A DNA stretch of 64,000 nt from Toxonevra muliebris (GCA_963691655.1 OY829326.1:114487388-114551387); one strand, 5' to 3'; shown: positions 33,493 through 45,829, counted from the stretch's first letter. The notes: generated from the sequence alone by a model not told the origin. Translations and numbers: made by a program.

Positions 33493-36055
33493 CAAAATAT
33501 CAAAATAATAAAAACACTGCATACTTTTAGGGTTATTTTTTATTAATAAAAAAACGATATTTTTATACAATAAAACATCTGTCAAATTCTCTGCATCGCT
33601 TGACATTAGAAGTTTAGTTTGACAACCGTGAAAAATTAAAAAAATTTGAACATGTAAGTAAATACGTAAAAAGTTTCTTCAAAATAATTTTTCTAATGTA
33701 AGAATATCATTTAGAAAACGAAAATAAGAGCATAATGACGACCAACAAACACAAATATCGGATGCAACTATAAGACGACAGCAAATGGTTTACGGATTTG
33801 GAATAAAATGATCAAATAATTCTGAATCATCCTAAACTACTTCTAATGATTTCATTGTTTTGCCTTTAAATCTCTTTTAATTAGTCTGTAAGAACTTTAT
33901 ACTCATAGACTAAGAAAATAAATAACTAAATTAAACAAGAAAATAAATATCATTGAACCCCCTCCCCCGCCCCCCATTTTAGTTTTTTTGATACCCAGAA
34001 GAAGAAATGAGTTGAGAGAAGAAATAATTTGGGGAAAGAATTCCACTGATTGGGAAACGAGTTTCAAGATAAATTGAGCTGAGGGAAAAATTAGACTGAA
34101 GAAAGAACTGAAATGAGTGAAGATTTGAAATTAAAAGAAACACTGAAATAAAAGAAAATCCAAATATAAAGGACAAATATTGAGGACTGAAATTAACGCA
34201 AAAACCAAAATTAAGTTGCAGGCAAAATTGATTTAAGGAAAGAAATGAATTAAACTGAATTAAGAGCTGGACTGAAGGAAAAATGTTTTTGATGTAAGAA
34301 TAGATTTGAGGGAAAAATATTTTTCAAATATTTCCATATTTTATTTGGCCTACCCTAACTTGCTGATTATAGAACGAAAGAATTATAAAAATGCAAATAT
34401 TTAAACTAATACTCAAAGCGAACAGCAGTAAGTCGTAGCAACAAAAATCCGAAAATAATGATAAGGTGCAATGAAAAAAAAATATGTTGCTTACAAATGA
34501 CGCGTACAAGGTAAAATTCTAACTATATCAATATTTATTAAAATTATGTACTTGTATGTATGTATGTATGTACATATTTTGTTTATTATTGTTATTATTA
34601 TTAATTGTGTACTAATTGCGATTGCACACATTTTGTTGTTGTTGCACAATTGCTGTCATGAACAGCAACGTCACGCACATAGAGATTGCATTTAATGTTA
34701 ATGACAGATTATTATTTTACTATAAGAAAAAATTAAGGAAATATTAAAAAAATTAAAAAAAAAGTGGAAAAATAAAAAAACCTTTGATAACAAATAAGGA
34801 ACTAATATGAAAGAAGATTTTAATTGATATTGTTAAAAACCAATGACTCATATGCATAGTTATTTTTGTTAGTTTATGCAACACACGGCGTATGAGTATT
34901 TTTTATTTATTTTTTATTTGACTATATAGAGAAAGAATTAAATGCGTACATAAAACTCTCGTTATGCAATATGTGAGTGTCTGAGTTAAAAAAAGAAATG
35001 CTCAATTTAGCATTTTAAATTGAGACAGCTTCAATCGTTCAGTCGCACTTCATCCATCTACACTCCGCTACACACTTTCCACATTCATCGCTTTTGCACT
35101 TCACATTTCACATCGCTTTCATATTATGTATAAGCAAAGAGAAACCCTAAGAAAATAAATAAATATAATACATATATATATATATATACAAACAACTCAG
35201 AGGAGAGTACATTGACCTACACAGGCTGCCAATAAACAAACATTTGTTTTATCTGTTCTGGTGCTTTTTTTTCTTGATTGTTGTTGCTTGTTTTCTGTGG
35301 GTTTTACCTCCCCTTCAAATAAAAATAAATAAGCCTTTTTAGTTTCTAAACACACATCCAGTGCCTGCCAGTTAGCGGCAGCAACACTATTTGGCAATAG
35401 CCAAGCTATAGATACTTAGATATACATAGAATATAAAAACCAAAAATTTTGTCGTAGCAGCAAAAAGTATTTAAAAAAAAAAAAAACTGAAACAAGACAA
35501 AAATCTATCCCGCGCGTAAAACGACAGCGGGCGCAACGCGCCGCATATGGGGCTATCATTAAGTAATTTTAGAAATTTTGCTTGTTGTTGTAAATTTAGA
35601 AAATATTTTGTGTCGGAAATCTGTTTTGAAATGCAGCACAGCGTCTGCCATTTAAAAATATATTGTATGAAATGTTAGTGTTGTCTGTCTGTGTGACTCT
35701 CCGTATGTGTATGTTTTTGTGCCTTTGTGTGTGTGTGTGTGTGTGTTTCTAGGCATTCCGCTATTTTAAGCATTTTTTTAATGTTGCTTTTACCGTTGAC
35801 AAATTTCTATGTTTCTTTTATTTGGTATTTACGCGCGGAAAAGTGTTGCAGCAAATTGATGTTGTCACTCTTTAGACCGGCGTAATTGACAGTGGCGCAG
35901 ATTTGTAAAACAAGCGATTGAAATAATAATTGCTTCTCCCTCTTTTGTTCTATAAACTCAAATGTGTTTGGATTTTAGTTATAGCCTCCAGCTCACTCAA
36001 ACTTATTTCAATCGTGTTCTTTTCCATGTTTCTTTCGGTTTTTTTTTTCAGTTTA
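33493..36055. other. AT-rich spacer with microsatellites; possible promoter-like patch
   Basis: No protein-coding exon is recognisable. A C-rich run at 33957-33976 precedes a purine-rich degenerate repeat at 34000-34310 (variants of GAAAAATTGAACTGAAGG). A TATG microsatellite is at 34553-34573, TA runs near 35172-35187 and a GT run at 35725-35746. A less AT-rich patch with CGCGCG lies near 35510-35555. A TCAGTC word at about 35040, in an initiator-like context with TTTTAAAT about 27 bp upstream, may be chance. Confidence 0.4.
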
Positions 36056-36059
36056 CCAG

Positions 36060-36500
36060 AGCTGATTTTTCTCAATTCCCAATACCAAAAATTTAGATCA
36101 AGACAAAAAATCTAGGCCCGAAACAAATCGAAAGATCGGATTTAAATTCACGTTTAATTTCACCAAACAATTCAGACTAAAAGAAGACAAAAGTTCAGAC
36201 CAAATTTCGACCAAAATTGAGACTAAAACTCAAACCAAAATAAAACCGAAACTAAGACAAAAATTCAGACCAGAATGTGATCAAATACCGATACAAATTT
36301 AGACCAAATTCTTGCCGAACTAAGAGTTCGACAAAGAAAAATCCACGTAGAGGCTAGTAGCAAATTAAACTTCAGGCCAAAATTCTGTTTTAAAAGAAGA
36401 ACAAAAATCATACTAAAATTCAGACTTAAAATCAGACCAATATAATACACCAAAGACTAAAATCGAATCAAAAGCCTTCATAAAGATATCCAAAAGTAAC
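36060..36500 (+). repeat. AAATTCAGACCAAAA phrase array without visible hAT ends
   Basis: About 440 bp of the same irregular phrase as in the elements at 8206-9561 and 27628-29462 (AAAATTCAGACCAGAA, AAATTTAGACCAAAT, AAACTCAAACCAAAATA). No CAGTRGCG end with G run is found close by; a CAGTGGCGCAG word at 35890 was checked and has no partner. It may be a decayed interior of the same kind of element. Confidence 0.65.
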
Positions 36501-37071
36501 ACATTTATAAACTAAACCTGAAATTAAACATTTATAAACTGAACCTTAATTAAAGAATAAAAATCTATCTTAATTTTTATTCATTGAAGAATATAAATAA
36601 AAATCACATATTTATGTTATGTTTGTTAAATTTAACTTTGATGAATTAAATTAATTGTAGTAAATAGATAAATAAAATTATATTTTTATCAACACTTTTT
36701 GCTATCTTAATCTGCCTACAAGGTGTGGTGATTTTTATTGATATTTTCCAAAAATAAAAATCTTGAGTGATTTTTTTACTTCAAAAAATTATTTTAAAAT
36801 TTTGCTTGATTTTTATTTATTTATTTTTTATTTTTTTTGGTCACAAATAATAATTATTTTCAATTTCTAAAAACTTTCCTCGTATGTCTTGTTATGTCTC
36901 TCGATATAGTACTTAATTCCCCCTTTCCCCTTCCGCTTTGGATTCAGCGCTGCGTATCAAAATTAGGCTTAGATATCTGGCCACTCTCACTGAAAGTTGT
37001 GAGAAGGGCTTAAGGAATGAGCTTTTCTGAAGAAAATAATTAAAACAGTTGTATTTAAATAAAGTTTTGTT

Positions 37072-37323
37072 ACATTCAGAAAAAAACATCCCATTAATCA
37101 CGAAAATCGTCCCATTACTTTTTATACCATTAAATTAATAGTGTTACAGCATGAAATCAATAGGACCAAGAAATCAATAAGATATAACATAATAATGTAT
37201 AGCTAAATTATATCAAAAATGATAGTCTAAAAACTACTAAAATTATGATAAAATACCATTGACCAAATCCTATTGAAATAGTAGGATTTTCATATTGTTT
37301 CCATGTGATTTTTTTCTGAGTGT
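37072..37323. mobile_element. Small MITE with ACAYTCAGAAAAAAA ends
   Basis: The left end is ACATTCAGAAAAAAACATCC and the right end, reverse complemented, ACACTCAGAAAAAAATCACA. The 252-bp interior is AT-rich and non-coding. No clear TSD can be set, so the superfamily is unknown. Confidence 0.5.
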
Positions 37324-37512
37324 TGAATCGAAAGCTCTATTTGGTTGGATTGGTTGGATTCTAGAGAGAATGTGATAAGGGTAGGTTGCTGAGATACCAG
37401 AATAAGAAGATAACCGAATTAAAGTTCAATATCTATATACAGTTTTTGTATAAGAGTCATAAAATATAATAAGAGTACAGAAGAGCAAAGTTGCAATCAA
37501 TGGTGTTAAGAT

Positions 37513-38994
37513 TAGAGATGTAAAAATTCCAAAAGTTACCGGTCACGATGGTATTTTACTGAAAGTGACCGGTAATTTTCAGTCTTTTTCGGTCAGATTC
37601 ATAATAATACACGCATATATGTGCAAATTTGTTTCACATATTTCGTCATCATAGTTTTTGTGTTTTTCTCGAACGGAACTCTTCGTTTGATTTTGTTTTG
37701 CATAAAAGATGTTGTTGTTTTTGTTTCAAATCAATTACCTACTATAAGAATGGGCAAATGCTTCTTGGTTAACGGAACCCTTTAGTATACTTGTTGTTGT
37801 TTCTCTCTACTCTTTTTCTCCATTAATACTTTCCAGATGCTTGGATGAATCAGGACCTGAAGTACCTTAAACCATTCAAATTTAATTTTTTTTATATTCC
37901 TTGGTTTATTTATATACATATTTTAAATTTTACAAACCTAAATAAGACAAAAAATATATAATAAATGCACCGCTCTTAATTGGAGCATAAGTCGACAACA
38001 AGTCCTCTCCACTGGCTTCTATTCAATGCTATTTTACGGATCCCCCCCCCCCAGGAGCCCAAAGACGCGCATTCGGAGTGCACTGTTTTTAGTCAAGTAT
38101 TATGGGGTCGTCCTCTTTGGCGGCTGCTTTGAGGGTTCTACTCAAGTGCCATCTTAGAGATGTTCCCGTCCTGCTTACGCAGCGTGTGGCCAATCCAGAA
38201 CCATTTTCTCTTCTTTATCTCAGCTTGGATTTGTGTGCTGTTGGTAAGAGTTAGGAGGTCGTCTTTGTTTGAAATGGTGTGCGGCCAGAAAACTTGACAG
38301 TGATTTCGCAAACACTTATTTACGAAGACTTGAACTTTCCTACAAATGCTGTCTGAGACTTTCCAAGTCCCCGCACCGTAAATTAGGATTGACTTGATAC
38401 TGCTATTAAAGATACGTAGTTTTGTGTTACGCGATAATCCCCGCGACCGCCATATTTGCACAAGTTTGTAGAACCCAGTCCATGCTTTGCAGATTCTCGA
38501 CGTCACGTCAGCATCCGCTCTCCTGTCCTCGGCCACTATACTACCTAAATAGCAGAATTGGGTTACATCCTGGATTGTGACGGATGCTCCGTCTATGGTG
38601 ACGGTGAGTGGTTCTAGGTTTGATTTTAGCTACTTATATTGATGTTGAGCCCAACGCTGCCTGCGATGTTTACAAGAGCTTCCAATTTTGCCTTAAGACC
38701 CACTAATTGGTGTGACATAAAACAGATGTCGTCCTCATAGTCCAGATTGTTTAATTTCAAATTTAATTACATCTTTTCAAATTTATATTTTTCTCTTTTT
38801 TTTAAGTTAAAAAATGGGATTCTCATGTTTTCTCTTCGGTCAATAAAAAATATAAATTTTTTAAGATATTTTTTCATTAAATTGAAAATTACCAAAAATA
38901 ACTCATTAATGACCGTTTTTGACCATTTTTTTTACCAACAAGACCGAAAACAACGGTCATTCATTTTCGGTCTCATTTCTCATTTTCATCTCCA
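37513..38994. mobile_element. hAT-type element with perfect 8-bp TSD, split by RTE
   Basis: The left end TAGAGATGTAAAAATTCC and the right end (reverse complement TGGAGATGAAAATGAGAA) are similar. GTTAAGAT flanks both ends exactly (37505-37512 and 38995-39002). Subterminal blocks contain repeated GACCGGT, GGTCA and GACCGAAA words (37537-37600 and 38905-38975). The interior is split by an 868-bp RTE segment (37888-38755), so the element itself was about 600 bp. It resembles the element at 146-1347 in end form and subterminal layout. Confidence 0.88.
37888..38755 (-). pseudogene. 5'-truncated RTE-clade LINE with 13-bp TSD
   Basis: From the 5' side the product reads NLDYEDDICFMSHQLVGLKA, KLEALVNIAGSVGLNIN, then after a frameshift VTIDGASVTIQDVTQFCYLG, AEDRRADADVTSRICKAW, SILIYGAGTWKVSDSICRKV and WIGHTLRKQDGNISKMALE. 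YEDD corresponds to the catalytic YADD motif of reverse transcriptase. The rest is the RTE-type C-terminal region, ending ALNRSQWRGLVVDLCSN at a stop near 37975. A stop replaces the usual Trp after MALE. The 3' end has a short A-rich tail. TTCAAATTTAATT lies on both sides (37875-37887 and 38756-38768). A run of 12 C residues sits near 38042. Confidence 0.9.
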
Positions 38995-39002
38995 GTTAAG
39001 AT

Positions 39003-40700
39003 TAAACCTTACTCTAAACAAAAACAACACTAAATTACAAGATATTTAAATCATTGTTTGAAAATTTTAAATTTTTTAAATCATTTTTCTATAAGACATA
39101 TTTATTTAAAGTGATATTGATTTGGAAAAATATTTCATTTAGGTTTTTAGAGGTCTATTCCTCACTCTGGAACGTTACTGGTTTTAAGCTTGCGACGGTT
39201 TGCTCCAATTTCCATAATTCGTCCATTTTTAATTTTCTATGTCACAACATTTATAAAAAAAATTGAATTCCTTAAAATTAAAATTATTCCACTGTTTTCA
39301 AGATACGCGACACTTTAATGAACGTTTTCTTTCTGTTGCTATTTTTGTAAAATGTTAAAAAGCCGAACATAAGAAAAGACCAGAAAACAAAGAAGAAAAC
39401 GAGGGAAATGTACGCGATTTGGTCGAGACGGATATGTGTCCACCAATAGTTCATTGTTGGTCTCGGGGAAATACAATTAACTAGCGTATACAAAACACGA
39501 GTATGTGCCCCAAATGCATTAAAATCAAAAACAACAACAATGCTCCCAAAAAAAATCTTATATGCGAGATTATTTCATAAGAATTTTCCCACATAAATAT
39601 TTAATGAAAATAAAATTACAAAACTTTTCAGTTTAAACTAAAATTAAAAAAAAATAATTAAAACTTGCGTGGTTTAATTAAATTAAATAACATAGAGTTT
39701 TATGACAATACAAATTAGTATTGGTTTATTTAAAATTATAATAAGGGAAGCATTGAGTTTTTGTTTTTAGATCATTGTACTCTACTGACCATTTAGATGA
39801 GGTAACGTAGTCCTCAATTAACTTAAATAAACGGAAATTTTCGAGAATTGAACTGAAATATACAAACCCCAATCTGGTAAAATATCCTTATATGAGCTAT
39901 TTCTTAAAGAGTTACCACGACAAAATTATGACTAATTTTGATTTTTCCCGTTTCTATAGTCGAAATACTATGCTCAATGGTTCAATTGGGCCCCCGATAT
40001 TGAAGTTTTTTATTTCTATTCTATGTCTTAGAATAAATTACCAACCAAAAAATTATCGACATTACATTAGTACAATGACTTTATGTTATTAGGAACTATG
40101 GAAATTGTTTACTAAATAATAGCAAATTTCCAATTGCTATGTGCAAATTGGAAAATCAAATAATAGATTTCACTTCGAAAATATTTTCAATTTCAAAATT
40201 CAATACAATTTATTAACCCAACACTCGATATTCTTATCTCAAAAATGAAATGAATACTTTATATTTGTAAAGCAAAGCAATGTTAATTAGAATTAGGATT
40301 GCAAAATATTTAAAATATTTTTCAAACGACACTCTAGAGATTTTGCAATTAATTTTTGTGTAATATGTAGACTTCACATATGTATATTCATTCATACATA
40401 TTTAGTTCATATCTCTTTTATTATAGGAGCACTGCAACAGATACATATGTATGTATTAAAAATTCGTGGGTGTTGCTTTTTGTTCAAATCTCAAATGATT
40501 TCATACTTTTGGCTTTCGATCTCTGCGAGATAGTACGAGTTGGTATTTTTATATTACGATGGCATCGCATCATCCGGACATACATTCGCAGTCGATGTCG
40601 CTGTCATTTGTCAGCTGCTTTTCCTAAATATCTACACACACACAAATGTCCACACATACATATGTATCGATATGTATGTATAAAATAATATTCTATATAC
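39003..40700. other. AT-rich spacer, no gene seen
   Basis: I see no domain, TIR pair or RNA gene. CATATGTATGTA-type words cluster near 40376-40460 and 40650-40680. Confidence 0.45.
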
Positions 40701-40779
40701 TGTATGAGGGAACTAACAAAAGTTCAGCCAACTTAGTAGACAATTTGTAATAATATTACAATTTAAAATTTCAAGAAGA

Positions 40780-42925
40780 TCGATAAAGACGACAATGTCA
40801 AAAAACATATGAAGTGAATGTGCCCTCGCTTGTGACTGTTTCCCAGTGGTTTCAAAGATTCTAGACCGAATACTTTAGTGTGGAGGAGGACCATAGTGAA
40901 GGTCTTATCTGAAGACTAAAATTGGGCAAGAAATTTTAGTGCCATAAATTTTTATAATTAAGAAAAAAAAAAAAATAAAAGAAATCGTTTACCCACGAAG
41001 AGGATAGGCTTAAAATTTATGAAACTGAAAGTAGAATTTTTCAGAATTTAGAAAGGAAAAAATCGTTCGATAAATGCATTAAAATCAAAAAAGCTTTAAT
41101 AAAAAACCTTATGATAATTTTTTGCATTACATTATCAAAAAATATATTTAAAATCATACCATTTAAAAAAAAATATTTAAAATATATTAATTTTTCAAAA
41201 AGTGATAAGTATCAAAAACTTCAAACAATCAAAATTTTCGACAATTCATATCTGATGGTCACAAAAAAATTTTCAAAATAATTAAGTAACCTATTCTCAT
41301 AGAATTTAAAAAGATATCCAAATTGCAGCCAAATCCGAAATGAGAATGCTGTTTGTAGAATTTGTTGGCATGGATTGCCCCATATATATGGGACATTCTC
41401 TGTCAATGGGAGATCCCCCCTTCCCCCCGCCCCCCGGTCCAAAATTGGTTAAGGTATTTTAGGGCATGTTTGGGCTCAAACGAAAGCTTATTATCTCTAG
41501 TTTCAAATCCAACAAGGCCTTTTTTGATTTTGCACGATGGTGGACCAATATGGCGGCTGTAAGTCTACCACCTCATCTTAAAATAATAGTTTTATGAAGC
41601 GTACGTTTACCCAAGTCATCATAAAAAGAAAGGTAAAGCCTTTTTTCGTATATTTTTTTTCGTTGAATATGAATCTAATATTATTTTTCAAGGGAAATGA
41701 CACGTGTTGCCCTTAACCTCAAAATAGGTATAAAAAGGCTGTTTTTCGCGTCTTACGCTTACCAAAGTCATCATAAAACTACGGGAAAAGCTTATTTTTG
41801 TGTAGTTTTAGCTGATGAACATGAATCTAATATTATTTTCTACAGGAAATGTTATGTGCCATCCCTAGCCTCAAAAAATGAAACATCTCAAGAAACAGTT
41901 TTTCGTATCTCACGTGTCCCAAGTCATCACAAAACTTCCCAAAAAACTTATTCTTCATTTCTTAACAATCTGAACTTAGTAGGTCTCTGTTTCCTTTGCG
42001 GTGCTTTATTAGAGTGAAAACAAAATTAATAATGAAGAATAAGTTTTTTGGGAAGTTTTCTGGTGATTTGGGACACGTGATTTTGGATTTTTAATTTTTT
42101 GAGGTTAGGGACGACAAGTAACATTTTCCGTGGAAAATAATATTAGATTCATGTTCATCAGCTGAAACTACACAAAAATAAGCTTTTCCCGTCGTTTTAT
42201 GATTACTTTGGTAAGACCCAAAAAACAGCCTTTTTGGACCTTTTTTGAGGATAGGGACATTTCCCGTGAAAAATAATATAAGATTCATATTCAGCGAAAA
42301 AAATATACGAAAAAAGGCTTTATTTGTTTTTTTATGATGACTTGGGTAAGCGTACGCTTGATAAAACTATTATTTTAAGATGAGGTGGTAGACTTACAGT
42401 CGCCATATTGGTTCACCATCATGCAAAATCACATCATTTTTGTTGCATTCGAAACTAGATATAATAAGCTTTCATTTGAGCCCAAACATGCCTAAAATGC
42501 CTTAACCAGTTTTGGACAGGGGGGGCGGGGGGAGGGTGGGGGGTCTCCCATTGACAGAGAATGTCCCATATATAAAAGAAAAAGAAAAACCACCGCTGGC
42601 CATGAGAAAAAACTGCGGGTGGACCTGTCTGGGATATACAAAGAAATCTGGTGGGTTCCTCAAATTTTGAATAAAGTTCAAAGAGAACCACTTTCTCGTT
42701 TCTGTTTCGTTTCTCTATTTTTTAATAGACGTTGAAGCTTGTTCATAAGTAAGACTCGAAAACCAACCAGCAACCCATGGTATGAAGTCCGAAAATTGCG
42801 AAAAAAAAGATGATTTTGAAGAACGTTTTGAAAAACTAATCAACCGTCTTAAGAAATGTACTGAAATTAATAGAAATCAGTGTAGATGGCAAAAAACTAT
42901 TAAAATTAAATTTTGAGAATTTTTT
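40780..42925 (+). pseudogene. mariner transposase pseudogene, N- and C-terminal scraps
   Basis: Near 40794 one frame reads CQKTYEVNVPSLVTVSQWFQ, then RF, a stop and TEYFSVEEDHS, matching the helix-turn-helix end of mariner transposases (QRWF-x-RF-x-x-GxFxVEDxxRSGRP). Near 42780 the C-terminal scrap reads HGMKSENCEKKDDFEERFEK and LINRLKKCTEINRNQ, resembling the FEKW-x-x-R-x-x-KCI end of the family. The catalytic core is not recognisable between them. This is a strongly decayed gene. Confidence 0.7.
41387..42570. mobile_element. TATGGGACATTC long-inverted-repeat (foldback-like) element, longest copy
   Basis: Two arms of about 570-585 bp face each other around a centre near 41985-42030. The outer ends TATGGGACATTCTCTGTCAA and TTGACAGAGAATGTCCCATA are perfect complements over 20 bp, flanked by TA (41385-41386 and 42571-42572). 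Just inside are C-rich (41416-41435) and G-rich (42519-42541) runs. Arm phrases include CAAAATTGGTTAAGGTATTT, GACCAATATGGCGGC and CCCAAGTCATCATAAAA. No protein is encoded. The TA TSD fits a Tc1/mariner-mobilised element, which is inference. Confidence 0.85.
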
Positions 42926-42971
42926 TTTACAACTAACTTGATAAATTTTTGTGAGTGTTAGTCCCTCCGTA

Positions 42972-44030
42972 TCAATACATAAGAGTTGAAAAATTTGTGT
43001 ATGTTGAAAAATCACTTAATTTAGAAACACTTAAAAATAATTTCGTGTAATTGTTTTTTTTTTTTTTTTTTTTTGGCGTTCCGTTTGTGTTCTATGCTTG
43101 TTTTAGTTTTTTTTTTAGTCTTTTTATGTGCGTTTTGTATAAATTTAGAATTCATTCGTTTTCTTTTTTGGCAGTCATTTGAACTTTACATACATACAAA
43201 CTTCATAAAATTGTACGTTTATGAATCATATTGAAAGTGCGCACATTATTATTTTCATAAAATTTCACTTACTATGAAAGGTTAATTTTTTAATTGAAAC
43301 TTTTAATTAAGCGCAATTTTGTAATGAACGAAAGTGTTGGTTTCTTTGCTCAGTGTTGTTGTAGTCAAATAAAAAACAAAATCGTAAAATAAATAGATTT
43401 ATGAGAATATTAAAAAATATGAAGTACATAATGAAATGATCGCTAGCTCAGTTAGCTCAGTAATGTGCGCTTTCGATTTTTCATTTTAAAGAATCAAATG
43501 GAAAATCTTATAAATATATAAGTACACATCTTGAAAAAACTTTTACCGTCAATTGATTACGGTGTAAAACTGTAAATTTCTTTAGGCATAACATGCACGA
43601 CTTAATCACTGCAACGAAAGACTGTAGAAGGTCAATAATTTAGTTGTCACTGTGTTTTTGGCAACCACTATATGTCTACTTAGGTTTACTTAAAGTTGGG
43701 ATATATGGTAGGTGATTTTAAAATATTACTTCAAAAAATCTTTTAATTTATAGTAAATGAATATGAGTTTGCAACGACAATCAGGCATTAAAGTCCTTAA
43801 CCCATTAAGTCCGAGAGTGAACATGTTGAAAAGCAAAAAATCTTCAATCACTCGTCTTTATCGTCACAAATTCAAATTAAGACTAAAGATTCTCTCTTTG
43901 CGTTAGAACAAATGTGATAGCGATTGTGTGTTCTGGCAACTTTTTTATCTGCATTAAAAAATACTTCTTTTTTGTGCGTAAAGCCCCGTAAAATTTTTCG
44001 AGTGTAAAGCAGAACTTAATAATGTCATGA
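42972..44030. other. AT-rich spacer, no gene seen
   Basis: Contains a long T run at about 43053-43074 and no recognisable coding or RNA sequence. A TAGCTCAGTTAGCTCAGT word near 43444 resembles a tRNA A-box but lacks a B-box or a foldable partner. Confidence 0.45.
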
Positions 44031-44034
44031 AACT

Positions 44035-44389
44035 AATCAAGTTTTGTTTCATGTGAATTCCAGGGTACTTTAGTATACCTAGTAATGAAAGGGCTGACGA
44101 ATTGGCTAACCACGGCTCCGTGGGAAATTCAAGTGACTCCGAACCAAACATTAGCATCAGTTTGGCAGGAAATATGAGTAACGTTTATGAAGAAAGATGG
44201 TTCAGTAGGACCAGATCTACCATGCAGATTTTGTCTTGAGAAAAAACTTAAAACTACAGAGCATTTTTTTCTTTTGGTTTTGTTCAGAATTCGGAAATTT
44301 TGGAAAAAAGAAAACGCCTGGCGGATAGTAATGTCTTGAATTTGAGTTCTGCTCATGCTTTAACTATATTTGAGCTAGGGCTTAGGCTA
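44035..44389 (+). pseudogene. LINE fragment: end of RNase H and C-terminal Cys/His region
   Basis: The frame reads GYFSIPSNERADELANHGSV, matching the last RNase H motif region (G-x-x-G-N-E-x-AD-x-LA) of fly LINEs. After a frameshift it continues GPDLPCRFCLEKKLKTTEHF, the C-x2-C-x-E-x-TEHF element, and then RIRKFWKKENAW. A further frame runs to ALTIFELGLRLQ. The sequence is 5'-truncated with at least two frameshifts, and its 3' limit abuts the MITE at 44390. Confidence 0.75.
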
Positions 44390-44636
44390 CAGTAGTACCT
44401 CTATAATTTAGAAGCTTTATAATTTAAAGGATTTCTTTGTAACTGAAATTTGAAGTTTGCAAACGAGAAATACATTAATGTTACTTGTGAAAAGCGAAAC
44501 ATTTATTCATTATTCCTGTCTAATAAAATACCCATAATTCAAATTTTTAGTTTAAAGATTAACTTTATAATTGGAAAACTCTATAATTGGAGTTTTTTCA
44601 TAATTCGAAAAATTTAGCTGATTTAGGTTTCTACTG
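44390..44636. mobile_element. Small pogo-like MITE
   Basis: The left end CAGTAGTACCTCTATAATTT and the right end (reverse complement CAGTAGAAACCTAAATCAGC) share CAGTAG. Interior words CTATAATTGGA, CATAATTCGAA and TATAATTTAAAG recur. CAGT ends followed by 'CCTCTATAATT' are common in pogo-like elements. TA precedes the left end, but AT follows the right end, so the TSD is not clean. Confidence 0.45.
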
Positions 44637-44639
44637 ATT

Positions 44640-45825
44640 TACAATAATAAAAAATATGTTTGAACACCATAAATGCATATTTCTACATATTTTTCTATGA
44701 TTGAAAAACATTTCTAATATGATTCCTATCAGAGACCACTACTCTGACTTATGGTTTATTTTTATATTATATTACAAGTACTCAGTATTGCCCATAGATT
44801 TTATGAAGGTTTATGGTTACAATAACCAATTATACCAATTCCATTCGATTGGCTCTGATCTTTAGAGGCGAGTTCTGATATCCGAAAATGGCAGCAATAT
44901 AACAGAAAAATCTTCGGTTTTTGTCTTGTGTTCCGATTTTAAGTTCAAAAAATTGCACAGTAAAACAAATTTCATACCACAAATTTCGTTTTAGTGTTTT
45001 CAAAAAGATTTTTCCCCCTGAAAAGAAATTTACATGAAATTGATCTATCTGATCTGATTACAGAGGTCTTTGCCGAAACGCGGAAAAGTCCAAAAACATT
45101 TTTGTGGATTTTTATAAACAACCTATTTTTTATTTATACTATATTCGCATCGTTTAGCCGAAAACACTGTGCGCCAACATTTTTAACATATGAACGCTCA
45201 AAAATCAAACATCGAAAATGAAAATTTTTCTACACGGCCCCACCTCTTGGCTGGCAATGGCAAACCTCCAAAAGTAAAAATTACCCATGAAATTCTTTTC
45301 ACTTTGCCATTCGGGATTGGCATAAAACTGTAGGTTCCCTCCATTCGTGTACAAATATAACTCACAACATGAATGTCTGCGAAAAGCTCGGTCTAGTCTC
45401 TCCATAGAATATCATCTAGGTTGTAATACTGTCTAGGTTAGAACATCGCGTTTTTTACACACTAGCGCCATCTATGTGTGTATGCAAAATTGTTTGTCGC
45501 GATTACAGCAAACTTGTCATATTACTTAGAGTTCTGAGCGTGAAAAGTATACACGTGTTACGAAACCGAGTATTCAGATATCAAAAGAGAATTTATTCAC
45601 AGTGCCGAGCAAAACCTACGCTTTAGCTGCTTATAAAAAATTCAAGTTTAACTTGGTTTTTCCGTTTTTATATGTTGGCACGTCTAGGTTAGAATTTGTT
45701 AGAAAGATTGTCAATCTTGGTTTCCATATGATTTTTTTCTAAAGTTGCGTTACCCACGTGAATAGTGTTGTTAAAAAGGTTTTCCTAACCTTACGTAGTC
45801 TTAGAATGACTGGCGAGCATTTATT
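44640..45825. other. AT-rich spacer, no gene seen
   Basis: No recognisable domain. Words GTCTAGGTTAGAA (45430 and 45682) and ACATCGCG (45443, also 57792) recur but do not define an element. Confidence 0.4.
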
Positions 45826-45829
45826 TACC

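Larger units (their letters stand above)
40705..42969 (+). mobile_element. mariner element interrupted by a long-inverted-repeat element
   Basis: The left end is TGAGGGAACTAACAAAAG and the right end, reverse complemented, CGGAGGGACTAACACTCA. TA flanks both sides (40703-40704 and 42970-42971). The mariner remnant at 15330-15847 has the same right end (reverse complement CGGAGGGACTAACAAAAG). N-terminal coding sequence lies near 40790 and C-terminal near 42750. A 1.18-kb element (41387-42570) sits between them. Confidence 0.75.

Noticed and set aside
35890..36060. CAGTGGCGCAG word as a left hAT end for the phrase array at 36060-36500
   Set aside because: No G run follows, no matching right end was found, and the preceding GTAATTGA does not recur downstream.
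43441..43475. TAGCTCAGTTAGCTCAGT word resembling a tRNA D-arm/A-box
   Set aside because: No B-box (GGTTCGANTCC) or foldable acceptor stem follows within a tRNA length.
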